In this document: positions 52,548-62,399 of the stretch, one piece after another | Position numbering within the stretch: position 1 is the stretch's first letter | Layout of the letters: the number at the start of each line of letters is the position of its first letter | Source: Davidsoniella eucalypti | Lineage: Eukaryota > Ascomycota > Sordariomycetes > Microascales > Ceratocystidaceae | NCBI GenBank assembly: GCA_004009845.1 | Contig: RMBW01000070.1 | Location: 1 to 64,000 of the forward strand | Direction of reading: 5' to 3' | DNA length: 64,000 nucleotides | Notes under the pieces: generated by a model | What the model saw: only the letters and a program-made list of their open reading frames with translations | Told to the model about the DNA's origin: nothing | Databases searched by the model: none | Program-made: the position numbers and the translations under genes

Positions 52548-54125
52548 GGCGAAGAGGTAGAAAAAGAGAGAGATGGATGGAGACAGAAGAAGAAAAGCTT
52601 GATGGGCGAAGAAAGAGACAAAGAGGAAGTCGAAGGAAAGGGTGTTTCGAGGCTTTATACAATGCGTCCTACTTTACATTTCGTTGTGTTTGTTTATAGT
52701 TTACGTTATCATTTTAAGTTCTTAGTGCCACCGGTATTAACAACAACCTAGAAAGCAGTTACTTGACAGGATTCGTTGCTGGCCTATCCGCAGGCAGCAT
52801 CGTTATCAAGTTAGCGGAGCGATAACGGGAGGCTGTCTTTCCCTTTCCCGATCGAGAAAACACACTCGTCCTAAAGTTCTCCAAGAAAGCAAAGCACATG
52901 CGGTGTCACATCTTCGCTTCGATAAGCTGGCCTATGCTTGAATTTCAATTTCGATTATTCGATCAATCTATCCCAACAACTTGGCCTGTTGCCGTAGTCA
53001 AGTGACCGGAAACCGGCCCCGGGTAAGCCTAGGTCTCATAGACGAGCTAAGTATCAGGATAATAGATGCATAGATCCAATGGATTCCATAGCGACTAGAA
53101 GCCGCCGATTTGGCTAGTGCTGCCCTCAAGAGTAAAATGCCGGATTTGACCCCTCTGAAGGTGCCGCCTCCACATTCTGTCCTCCGAGGTTTGGGTTACA
53201 GTTGTCTTCAAATATGGAGAGTTGGCACCGGTCCGGGCCACACTAAAATACAAAATAGTAGTCGCTGATTGGCTATAGGACGCTCCCTTTCCTTTCCTTT
53301 TATCTTGGCTAAGCCTAGAAAGCGTCAAAACCTGTGGCATAAACAAACCAAGCGAAGGCCCTTGTGGCTTTGCTTTATAGATTCGATTTGGCAATTGTTC
53401 GCTTGTAAATTGGCAACTCTTACACGCTATTGGGTGGCAATTGTTCAACGGACTATAACCGGACTACCAAGAGGCTGATTTGTGGATATACTACCATCGA
53501 GACTAAATATCTATCCCTCGAGATAGATCGGGAGTCCGGTACCAGGTGGGAACAACGACTCAGACACAACAATCGCAATTATCATGAAAGAGAGGCAATA
53601 TCACAGAGCTAATTCCGACAACGGAACTTGGCGCCGGAGCTCGAGAAATCATCTCGGCATCTCAATCTTTGATTCATATCTCAGAGTCTTTTGTTTGGTA
53701 CCGGGAAATGTCACGTGTAGTCAAATGATGATAACCTACGAAAATGAGTAGCTGCTGTTTTACAGAAGGGAATGTATGCCCGAATCCAACCCCAACCCGG
53801 TAGTTACAGAATTGAAAAAAATATATATATTAAAAAATATTAAATTTGAAAATAAAGTACAACTGCACGGAAGCTACCAATTTGGAGCCAAGCCAGTTAG
53901 TCACCGATTGCCCCTCCCCCTCAACAAACAAAGGGCAATTACCCGTCTAAGTCGAGCTGCCTTCCACCGGCGGGATCCTTTTTATTTCGAGGATTCTTAT
54001 TATTATTTCTATTTCAACAGAGATTCCGCGTTTCTTTTTCGTCCTTCTAAGTGATTTCTTCTTATTTTCAAGTCTCTTCGATCTTTGATTTTACCAAAGA
54101 GTCTTTTTTATAGCAAACTATCACA
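52548..54125. promoter_or_regulatory. Shared divergent promoter of the GABA aminotransferase and SSADH genes
   Basis: The 1578 bp separate two start codons that face away from each other. Sites of the HGATAR type bound by nitrogen GATA factors (AreA/Nit2 class) occur at 52706-52711, 52803-52808, 52820-52825, 52920-52925 and 53729-53734. A CACGTG E-box is at 53712-53717. A UAS-GABA-like element at 53964 is listed separately. A TTTATA motif near 52653 is placed correctly for the aminotransferase. An AT-rich stretch sits at 53816-53850, about 280-310 bp upstream of the dehydrogenase start. Which motifs are used is unknown. Confidence 0.55.
53964..53976 (+). promoter_or_regulatory. UAS-GABA-like element
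   Basis: CCACCGGCGGGAT lies 150 bp upstream of the dehydrogenase start codon. From memory, the yeast UAS-GABA consensus bound by Uga3 with Dal81 is AAARCCGCCGGCGGSAWT. The site here matches its CCGCCGGCGGSAW core except for one base. A half-like CCACCGG also lies at 52728-52734, near the aminotransferase start. Uga3 is a Zn2Cys6 protein, as is the neighbouring regulator. Confidence 0.5.
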
Positions 54126-55726
54126 ATGTCTAAATTCCAAGTAAGTCCGGTATCGACGATACATCTATATGTAAAGCTCTACTAACTCTATTACTAGCTT
54201 AAAGACGCGTCGCTGCTCAAGACGAAGTGCTACGTCAACGGCCAGTGGGTTGATGCAGCCAGCGGTCTGGAGTTCGGTGTCGAAAGTGAGTAATGCAAAG
54301 TGGTTACTCTTGTCTACAGCTATCGTGAGATCCATAGACTAACCTGAATCGACGACGTTTAGACCCGGCCACCGCCAAGATTGTAGCGCAATGCCCCGAC
54401 TTCGACGATGCCGACACAGAGCTCGCCATCAAGGCCGCCGTCGCCGCCTTCCCGGCCTTCAAAAAGACAACAGCGCGTAGCCGTGCCCGGCTACTGCGCA
54501 AGTGGTTCGACTTGATGATGGAGCACCACGAGGACCTCGCACAACTGATCACGCTGGAAAACGGCAAATCGCTAGCCGATGCACGCACCGAAGTGACGTA
54601 TAGTGCCAACTTCCTGGAATGGTTCAGCGAGGAGGCGCCCCGCATCTACGGCGACACTATTGAGGCCAGCAACCAGTCGGCACGCATTGTGACGCGCCGC
54701 GAGCCCATTGGCGTGTGTGGTCTCATTGCGCCGTGGAACTTCCCCGCGGCTATGATTACGCGCAAGGCCGGCCCCGCTCTTGCCGTCGGCTGCACCATGG
54801 TCATCAAGACCCCGGGTGAGGCTCCTCTGACGGCTCTTGCTCTGGCTGAGCTGGCTCATCGTGCTGGCTTCCCCCCAGGCGTTCTCAACTTTGTGACGAC
54901 TCTGAAGCACACCCCAGCCGTTGGAAAGGCTATCTGCACACACCCCGCTATCAAGAAGGTGTCCTTCACCGGCTCGACTCCCGTTGGCAAGCTACTCATG
55001 GGTCAGGCTGCCTCAACACTGAAGAAGCTGTCGTTCGAGCTAGGTGGCAATGCGCCATTCATCGTCTTCGACGACGCCAATGTTGACAAGGCTGTTGCCG
55101 CTCTCGTTAGCTGCAAGTTCCGTGTGTCAGGCCAGACCTGTGTGTGCGCCAATCGCATCTTCGTGCACCGCTCGATCCATGATGCCTTTGTAGCCAAACT
55201 AATCACCGCCATCTCTCCCTTCAAGGTCGGTGACGGCTTCGAGGCTACCACTACCCATGGTCCCGTAATTCACGGTCGTGCTATCTCCAAAGTTCGCGAG
55301 CATATTGAAGACGCCGTTGCCTTCGGTGCTACTGTGGCCTTTGGCGGTAAGGCCCTGCCTGAGCTCGGCCCGTACTTCCACGAACTTACCGTGCTAACCG
55401 GCATGAAGCCCGGTATGAAGGTTGCCAAGGAAGAGACTTTCGGCCCTCTGGCCTCCATCTTTGCCTTCGATACCGAGGAAGAGGTTATTGCCATGGCTAA
55501 CGATGTCGATGTCGGTCTCGCTGGCTACTTCTTCAGTGAGGACCCGTCGCGCTGCTGGCGTGTGGCCGAGGCCCTCGAGGTCGGTATGGTTGGTGTCAAC
55601 AGCGGTAGTGTCAGTGACGTCACTGCTCCCTTCGGCGGTGTCAAGGAGAGTGGCTTCGGTCGTGAGGGCAGCAAGTACGGTATTGACGAATACCTGACTA
55701 CTAAGATGATGATGATTGCTATTTAG
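54126..55726 (+). CDS. UGA2: Succinate-semialdehyde dehydrogenase, 488 aa, three exons
   Basis: Aldehyde dehydrogenase superfamily member. It oxidises succinic semialdehyde to succinate with NAD(P)+, the second step of GABA catabolism, feeding the TCA cycle. Exons: 54126-54140 (only five codons), 54198-54285 and 54363-55726. Introns are 57 nt (GTAAGT...CTAACT...TAG) and 77 nt (GTGAGT...CTAACC...TAG); the frame is 489 codons with stop. A second possible acceptor at 54319 leads to an early stop and was rejected. Motifs: APWNFPAAMITRKAGPAL (catalytic Asn about 160), Lys about 183, FTGSTPVGK, SFELGGNAPFIVFDDA (general-base Glu about 260), SGQTCVCANR (catalytic Cys about 294) and KEETFGPLASIFAF. 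The CVCANR context and the C-terminal GLAGYFFS segment are typical of SSADH as opposed to general ALDHs. The length matches yeast Uga2. No targeting peptide is evident. Confidence 0.95.
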
Positions 55727-58700
55727 GGTTATTTCCGCTAAGGGTTTAGGCGTTTTTACTACTTTCTTGTACCTCTTTGTTTCTCGTATGCTTTTCTTGT
55801 ACATATACAAAACTACTTTATGATACCTTTTTAATCTCGCCGTTGCATTTCTAGTTGTGACCTTGTTATCCGATTCCGTTTAAAACACAAGGAGGTTGGG
55901 CAACCTTCAAATGCCACTAATATACTTATTATGCAGTAGGGTTAATGAGTATCTGTATACATTAAATCCACATAAAGACGTAAAATGATAAATAAATAAA
56001 TAAAATATGTCATAACCCAAATGTACTAGCACGAACTTTGTTCTAAAGACCCTTACTTGTGTTGTTGATAAAACAGCGGTAACTTTTTGTTTACAATCTT
56101 AGGTATGACGCCATAAGAAAAAGTGTGTGCCATGTACAGATATGCATATCTCAAATAAAAATATCCAATACCAAAATCAAAGAGAGCCAGAAAGAAGCCA
56201 CAGTTTCAGAGCAAGACCGCAACAGTAAGAAATAAACTAGACATGATTAGTAATGAATTTGATAGGCTACCAAACTACGTCTTGCACAAAAGGCCTTGTT
56301 GATAGCTTTTTTATTTATTACCTTTTCTTCTTAGATCTAAAGAAGGAAGCGGTGAATACATGCAAAAACCCAACTAAACAGAAAGCAAAAGCAAAAAAAG
56401 AGACATAGAACGTCACAGAATGAGGCGAAATTCCGGACGAGGGAAAACAGAGGGATTAAGCAATAGTAACAATGACCATATGCATCTTGGACATACAGAC
56501 CAACGGCTACTAGTACTTTTCCCCTACTCTTTTCCTATGAGGATTGCATATAAACGCCATGAAAAGCGGCTATTGTTGTAGCCAGTAAGTAACCGAATGC
56601 TACGAATAATGGTGCCATTGGAGGTATATATAACTACAGATACATACTATATATATAAACTTGATAGTACGTAGCAGATCTTATTACGTCAGTACGAAGC
56701 AAGAAGCAACAGTTGTACCTACACAAGAGGTGAAAGATTATTCCCCTCTTCCATCATCCTCCATAGCGAGCTATATTTACCTACACACTAAGTATGTGAG
56801 TCCTTCTCTAGCTGCTTTCCTTCCTCTCGATTCTGGGGGGTTCTTTTTGGGTTAAATATTCCTTCCGTTGCCGGATGAAGGTTCTGCTTTCTGTTTTTTC
56901 TGGTGGGATTGTTACCGGGAGGGATTTTTTTCCTTACAGCTTTTCGGCCTGGCTGGCTTTTCTATCTGCTGTTTTTTTTTGGGGATAACTCTTTTCTTTC
57001 TACTACGTTAGGCATAGATGCATGTTATCATTGGCGCTAGGCAGCGGGAAAAAATAAAACTACGAGAAGACAAGAGAAGAAGCTATTGAGAACCAAGTAC
57101 CAAGAATATACGTATACAAGATCTGTGCTCTCTTGTTATGCAATGTACAGATGTATGTACGGTCTTGAGGATATTGTTGATACGTCTCCGTGTACTTGTA
57201 ATGGCTCAAAGAACTGTTACCAAAACTCAGCAGACTACACACATAATCGACTATCAAACCGTGAATCTGAGGATTACTGAGGTATCAATATGGAACAAGT
57301 CCGGAATAGGATCTAGGCAAGGGATTGAGACCCCGGTCGTGAGCACAAAGTCTCACCTTGAATAGTGACTTTACACAAATCAATGCTACCTTATCGCTAG
57401 TCTTATTCTCTAGATATACCAACTACAGATGCTCTGATGCCTTTCGATGCACTGATGAGTTGGCGGGCTCCGTCACACCGAAACGGAGCTGGTAGGCCAG
57501 CTAATGGGGCTATACATGGTAATTGTACAGTTCTTTTTAGTCTTGTTGTTGTCATTGGTGTTGTTGATGCTTGTCTTGCGTTTGCCGCTTCCTCTCTGCC
57601 TCTTCGGCCTGTGATAAAGGTCCAAGTGGCCTTTGCATGAGTGTCGCCATTGGAAACTGGAGATTTGATTTAAAGCAGTAATGGAATTTCAATTGATAGG
57701 GAATTCCTACTGTGACCCTCCATGATAAAGAAGCTATGCTACACACACTAAAAAATATAGAATGCAGAACCACCCTCGTTCTCCTATTAGCGACGAGAAC
57801 AAAAGAAAAAAAAAGAGAATAAAGATCTACTTGACTTAATTTGGTTCCTGGCACGAGATCCAAAGAGGAAATGGATTAATGAGATGGATGGGGAGAACCA
57901 GAGATCTTTGAATAAAAGACAAGCTGCGGGGGAGACAAAATTAGGGAGGTAGTCAAGTCGCTTGCTAAAGTAGAGGCTGGAAGGACAAGCCTAGGCTTAT
58001 AATTTTGAGGGGTTCCGGACATATATATCTATGTAGTTGTATAATAGCAATACAGGGCTACCAGCCAGACAACTGCTCCATAGACCAGTTAGAATATAGC
58101 CATTTGCACAGTCTGGCTGTCTTTGAACATATTTCCATTGTTGTATCCTCTCTTCCTGTCTTCTTCTCGGCCTGACCTGATCTAAGGCCTGACCCGACCT
58201 TGGCCTGACCCGACCTGATTGCCTGACTTGGTCCAGCTTGCTATGCAGATGATAATGACCAGCTAAGCAAGCGAAGTGCTGGCGGACGCTTAGAGGCCTA
58301 GAAGAGACCAGGAGTAAGAGATGTCATGCCAGCTCTTAGGCTATGGGTTGGTCTCTTTTTATCAGAGAGGAAGCCAAGTAGAGTTAAAGCTGTAGTAATA
58401 GCCTAGACAAGTACATACATAGCAAACCAAATAGTAAACAAAAACAACAGGACAGGGCTTAATTGTTCAGCCCAGCTGGTTAAACGAGCCTAGAACTGAG
58501 ATTTTCTAGCCAGAGCTTGGTTGGCTGCTGGCATTTGCATTTTGCCTTCTTAGTACTTATTGCCTGTCCCGCTCTTCTTCTTTTTTTTCTTTTCCTCTCT
58601 TTCCCTTCTTCTTTTCTTTTCTTCTTTCCACAAAAGAACAAACGGAAGGCTTCTGCCTCTCTTTTGTTTTGTCTTTAGACTCTTGTCCCCCTCAAAACCC

Positions 58701-60111
58701 ACCGCCTCTTCCGTGTCCCTTCTTGGCCGATAAGGAGGGACTGGCTTTCATATCTGGTTCTGCGTTTGATAGCCCTCGGTGGCCGTCGCCAGGCTCGTTC
58801 CACTCCGTGATCCCGTGGAAAACCTGATGGCCAGCGCTCGTTGAAACACACGAAACTTGCTGGACCATCCAGGATACTAGACGTGAACGCCCCATACCAA
58901 GGTAAGCTTGTTATTCTTATTATTTAGTTTGTTGCCTTTTCTTGTCTCTCTCTTCTCGTCATCGAACAATCCCAGTCCGAGCACTGCCCCTCATTATCAG
59001 CATTTTTTTTTAATCTTTTTCTTTCTCTCTGCCTTGCCTGCTTGCCGTTTGCTTCTCGCCGACGTCTTTGCTAACCTAGAGCTTGGAGGGGCTTGACCAA
59101 GGAGCTGTCGACTAGCTTAGCATCCTTTCTAGTGACGGGATTCACATGCTTTCTAGTTCATTCATTGCTTCTTTTTCTCGGATTCGCCGCCTTGCCTTAT
59201 CTCTGCTATTCTGCCGCCTAATCAATGGTCGAAATCGGTCGTTTTTCGTCTAGCGGAGAATCTCGTCAAGTTTTGAGAGTACATCTGCTTCCCCTATTAT
59301 CGGCATATTCAAACTGGTTGGCTGCATATATGCATTTGCATTAAACCGAACACATTTTTTTGCTATTTTTGTTCTGTTGACATGTTTATTTTATTTTTTG
59401 CTACTTTATGCCAGAACTAGTGCTGGATCTGTCAACACAATGTCGGCCATAAGTATGTATACATACAAATACGGCTCTTTGTATAGTTACTTGTAGTCGT
59501 GCACACGCAAGACCCTGCGCGGCGCTCACCGCTTTGGCCCAATTGAGTGAGGGGTGGCCAATTGGCTTCCTAAACAAGCGCAGACAAAGACAATTCAGTA
59601 CAGATTAGTGCAAATGGCCTTCTAAAAGATGCTCTCAGTTGGTATCTTTAGGCCTCTGCTATAGGCCCAATTTAGGCTTTTTTTCAGGCTTTTTTTCGTC
59701 CCACGATCCAATCACCAATATCCTAAGCTACAAGTAATCAATCACAAGCCTGCCCCTGACAAAAGTTGGTCGCATCAATTACTCGAGCTTCTTTTCCCTA
59801 GCGTTTATCTTTCTTGTCTCTCTCTCTCTCTTCCTCTCCTTTTTGCTTGTGTGTTCTTTATTGTTTTGCTGCATTTCATTCATCAATCCATTGTCTCGCC
59901 AATTTGACTCCGAACCGCTTGAACAGCAGATATCAACAACCCTATCAACAAGCCTGTTTTGCTAACCTGCCACGTTGCTTTGCTAGCCTTGCCTTTTATT
60001 TTTTTTCTTTCATCGCTCCCGGTGTCCGATCCGAACTCTTAGCGATCTTCCGACTGCCGTACCAAAACAAACACATATTTCTCTATTTCATATACCGATC
60101 TGATAGACACA
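55727..60111. other. 4.4-kb intergenic region between SSADH and PRA1 genes
   Basis: No gene could be supported. An open minus-strand frame at 57552-57863 ends in a charged, Gln-rich tail but has no family resemblance. Around 58680-58897 the plus strand has coding-like composition and ends at a good donor (AAG followed by GTAAGC), so it may be a leader exon of the PRA1 gene. From 59760 to 60111 the sequence is CT-rich, typical of a fungal 5' leader. A degenerate tandem repeat at 58168 is listed separately. Confidence 0.5.
58168..58232. repeat. Degenerate tandem repeat, GGCCTGACCYGACCT-like
   Basis: About three and a half copies of a 16-19 bp unit (GGCCTGACCCGACCT with small spacers) are visible. 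The second and third copies are nearly identical. No coding frame is recognised across it. Confidence 0.8.
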
Positions 60112-60645
60112 ATGGCTCGCATTCAGATCCCCGTTGAAATGCTGACCTCGCGTCTCGGCCTCAGCGAGCGCTTCTCGTCGTTCAGCCAGGGCGGCACGCT
60201 CACCAGCCGCTTTGCTAACATGCGCCCGGTCTCCGAGTTCTTCGACATGCGCCGTGTCTCCAAGCCCGCCCATTTTGGTGAGGTTCAGTCACGTGTCAAC
60301 TATAATCTAGGCCACTTCAGCACCAACTACCTGGCCTGCTTCATCATGTTGTCACTCTACGCCCTGCTCACCAACTGGTTGCTAATGTTCGATATATTCC
60401 TCGTCATTGGTGGCTTCTGGGGCATCAACAAACTCGACGGCCGCGACCTCGAGGTTGGTACTTTCCGTGCCACTACGTCGCAGCTGTACACCACTCTCCT
60501 GTGTGTGTCGATCCCGCTGGGCCTTATCGCCTCGCCCTTTTCGACTCTCATGTGGCTGATTGGTGCTTCTGGCGTGGTCATTCTTGGCCACGCTTCTTTC
60601 ATGGATAAGCCTATCGATGAGGCTTTTTCCGGGGAGGCGGTCTAA
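60112..60645 (+). CDS. PRA1: PRA1/Yip3 family prenylated Rab acceptor, 177 aa
   Basis: Small membrane protein of the PRA1 (Yip3) family, which binds prenylated Rab GTPases and acts in ER-Golgi vesicle traffic. The start ATG sits in a good context (ACACAATGGC), and the MARIQIP beginning resembles other filamentous-fungal members. No intron interrupts the coding region. Residues 56-70 (GEVQSRVNYNLGHFS) form the conserved entry to the domain. Four hydrophobic stretches follow in two hairpins, about 72-92, 93-106, 125-141 and 144-160. The C-terminus ASFMDKPIDEAFSGEAV is typical of the fungal family, which argues that the stop at 60643 is genuine. The leader upstream is CT-rich. A second open frame begins 98 nt after the stop on the same strand. 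Confidence 0.93.
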   Translation: MARIQIPVEMLTSRLGLSERFSSFSQGGTLTSRFANMRPVSEFFDMRRVSKPAHFGEVQSRVNYNLGHFSTNYLACFIMLSLYALLTNWLLMFDIFLVIGGFWGINKLDGRDLEVGTFRATTSQLYTTLLCVSIPLGLIASPFSTLMWLIGASGVVILGHASFMDKPIDEAFSGEAV

Positions 60646-60743
60646 GTGGTCGGCCGCAAGCTCCCAAACGTGCGCCCCAATGGGGAAGACCATCGCGGCG
60701 TGGGCCAAGACGGCGAGATGCAGACCTGGCCGCCGCCGAAGGC

Positions 60744-61484
60744 ATGGGAGACATGTCAGGGGACGATGTGAGAGGACGTGTGGAGGAATTGGGCTCTGGT
60801 GATGAGGCTAATGCTCTGGTGTCGAGACGCTCTGGCGACGATGGAGCCGACTCGTATGACGACTACTCGGATGATTATTCCGAGGATGAAGATGACCTAG
60901 ACCCTAGCCTGTCGCAGGAGGAAAGAGATGAGATCCTGGCAACTTCTGCTATGCGCAGAATTCAGCAGGCTCAGCAACGCGGAGAGACTGATGTGCACCT
61001 GTCCAGCAGCGAAATTGCTGCCCTGGAGCGTCATAACAAGAGATTAGAGGAGGAAGACCGTGCCCGTAGACGTGCTCGTCGTCGTGAGCGTGAAGCCAAG
61101 CGTGTTGCTGTGCCTATCTCGCAACTGACCATGGGCATGTCGCGGTCTAGTGGAAACATGAGCTCGCCTGAGAACTCGGATCAGGGCGGTCGCAATGGCA
61201 ATGGTACTTCATATCCGCCTAATGCTGCCGCTTCTCGCAAGCGTCAGAGCATCGGCCGCCAGTCTAGTGTCGGTGCTCGTGACCGGGAGCCCTACGATTA
61301 CAACCGGCCTACGGCGTCTTCTCGCTCCAAGAATTCGTCAATTAGCTCTATCCCAGCTACCGTTGCTGCGCCTACCAACGGCAACACCAGCCCTACCTCG
61401 GCCGAAGCGGATGTTGAGCGCCTCAGTACTCGCAGAAAGTCGACACGCATTTCAGCTACTGACTCGACTCGGCGTCATCGTTAG
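60744..61484 (+). CDS. Charged, helical protein of unknown function (246 aa)
   Basis: I do not recognise the family with certainty. The first third is acidic (DDYSDDYSEDEDDLD). Then comes a helix-forming segment, LSQEERDEILATSAMRRIQQAQQRGETDVHLS in several turns, then an Arg/Glu-rich predicted coiled coil (residues about 90-120), then VAVPISQL. The rest is Ser/Asn-rich and disordered. The acidic, helical, basic and Ser-rich order looks like a real conserved nuclear-type protein, not a chance frame. The frame stays open leftwards through the end of PRA1 in a different frame, with no ATG before 60744; 60753 is a second possible start. The gap to the PRA1 stop is only 98 nt and contains no obvious promoter or CT-rich leader, which is unusual for fungal neighbours. 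Either the two share a transcript, or the true start lies in an unseen upstream exon. Confidence 0.7.
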   Translation: MGDMSGDDVRGRVEELGSGDEANALVSRRSGDDGADSYDDYSDDYSEDEDDLDPSLSQEERDEILATSAMRRIQQAQQRGETDVHLSSSEIAALERHNKRLEEEDRARRRARRREREAKRVAVPISQLTMGMSRSSGNMSSPENSDQGGRNGNGTSYPPNAAASRKRQSIGRQSSVGARDREPYDYNRPTASSRSKNSSISSIPATVAAPTNGNTSPTSAEADVERLSTRRKSTRISATDSTRRHR

Positions 61485-62399
61485 GTATACATGCCGTAGT
61501 TCAGATTGGATAGTTTAGCGAGAATAAGAAGAAGTGTAGGAAGGAAATTCATGTTCTGTTGTTGTCTGAACCAGCTAGTAGTAGTTGTTTGTTTTTGTTC
61601 TTGAGAGGGCGATGCATGCTCTGAATAAAATTGTGTTTTTTTGTTAGCCTATATCAAAACCTCCTTTTGTTCTACAAGATATCATGATCATTTCAATGAA
61701 GAGCCATATGGGGGTAGGTAGAGTTATAAGCATAATTGGTATATAAAAAAGGGGTATATAACTAAAAAGTTACTCTTTCAGAATAAATTGTACAATGTAT
61801 CAAGTCAAGGCTTGATCTGCCTCAAACTAAGCCAGAATTACCTCTCCCCAATAAAGAAGCGTAAACATAACAGATAAAGCACTAGCTAACAAATGCCAGA
61901 CTGGAAAAGACACAAAACCAGCATTCAGTCCAGCATTTCCTGTTGAATATATAGCAAGTATAAATCGTCGAAGCCCCCCGCAAGACAAGTAAAGAAATAA
62001 AACAAAGGCCGTAGAAAGAAAACATGTAAGCAAATCAGGACCACAACCTGAAGATAAAGAACAACCAAAAAAAGAAGAAGAGTACTGGCAGTAGCTTTGG
62101 CTGTGAAATCAGACAAGCGAAGAAAAACAAAAATAAAATAAAAGAAAAAAAGGTCGTAACGTGCGTTGCAATATTTGGCTTTCCGGAGAGCCATTGAAGG
62201 AAGCTTGTGACGATATTAGCAAAGAGAAGCTCGAATCTCGCCTCCAAAAGGAAGCACTTAGAGTAGGAATCGAAACCATAGATAGCTATACGCCATACCA
62301 TTGACATCGTTGTCTATGGTAGATATACATCTTCGCTTCTTCGGCACAAAATCATGGGTCGATTAGAATCTCCGAGCTCCCCCAAGTTTTTTTTTTAAT
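61485..62399. other. Convergent intergenic region
   Basis: The genes on both sides end here, so this holds 3' flanks. The sequence is AT-rich, and the right half is purine-rich on the plus strand. No gene or repeat is recognised. Confidence 0.6.

Noticed and set aside
54572..55810. Several long antisense frames across the SSADH gene, and similar ones across the LINE, Cdc25 and aminotransferase genes
   Set aside because: They are shadows caused by GC-rich third positions of the real genes.
57552..57863. 103-codon minus-strand frame with a charged Gln-rich end
   Set aside because: The first half reads like translated intron or AT-rich DNA. A small two-exon gene is possible but not supportable.
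60619..60645. Programmed -1 frameshift joining PRA1 to the downstream frame
   Set aside because: The T5 run near the end of PRA1 does not form a proper slippery heptamer, and the PRA1 C-terminus looks natural.
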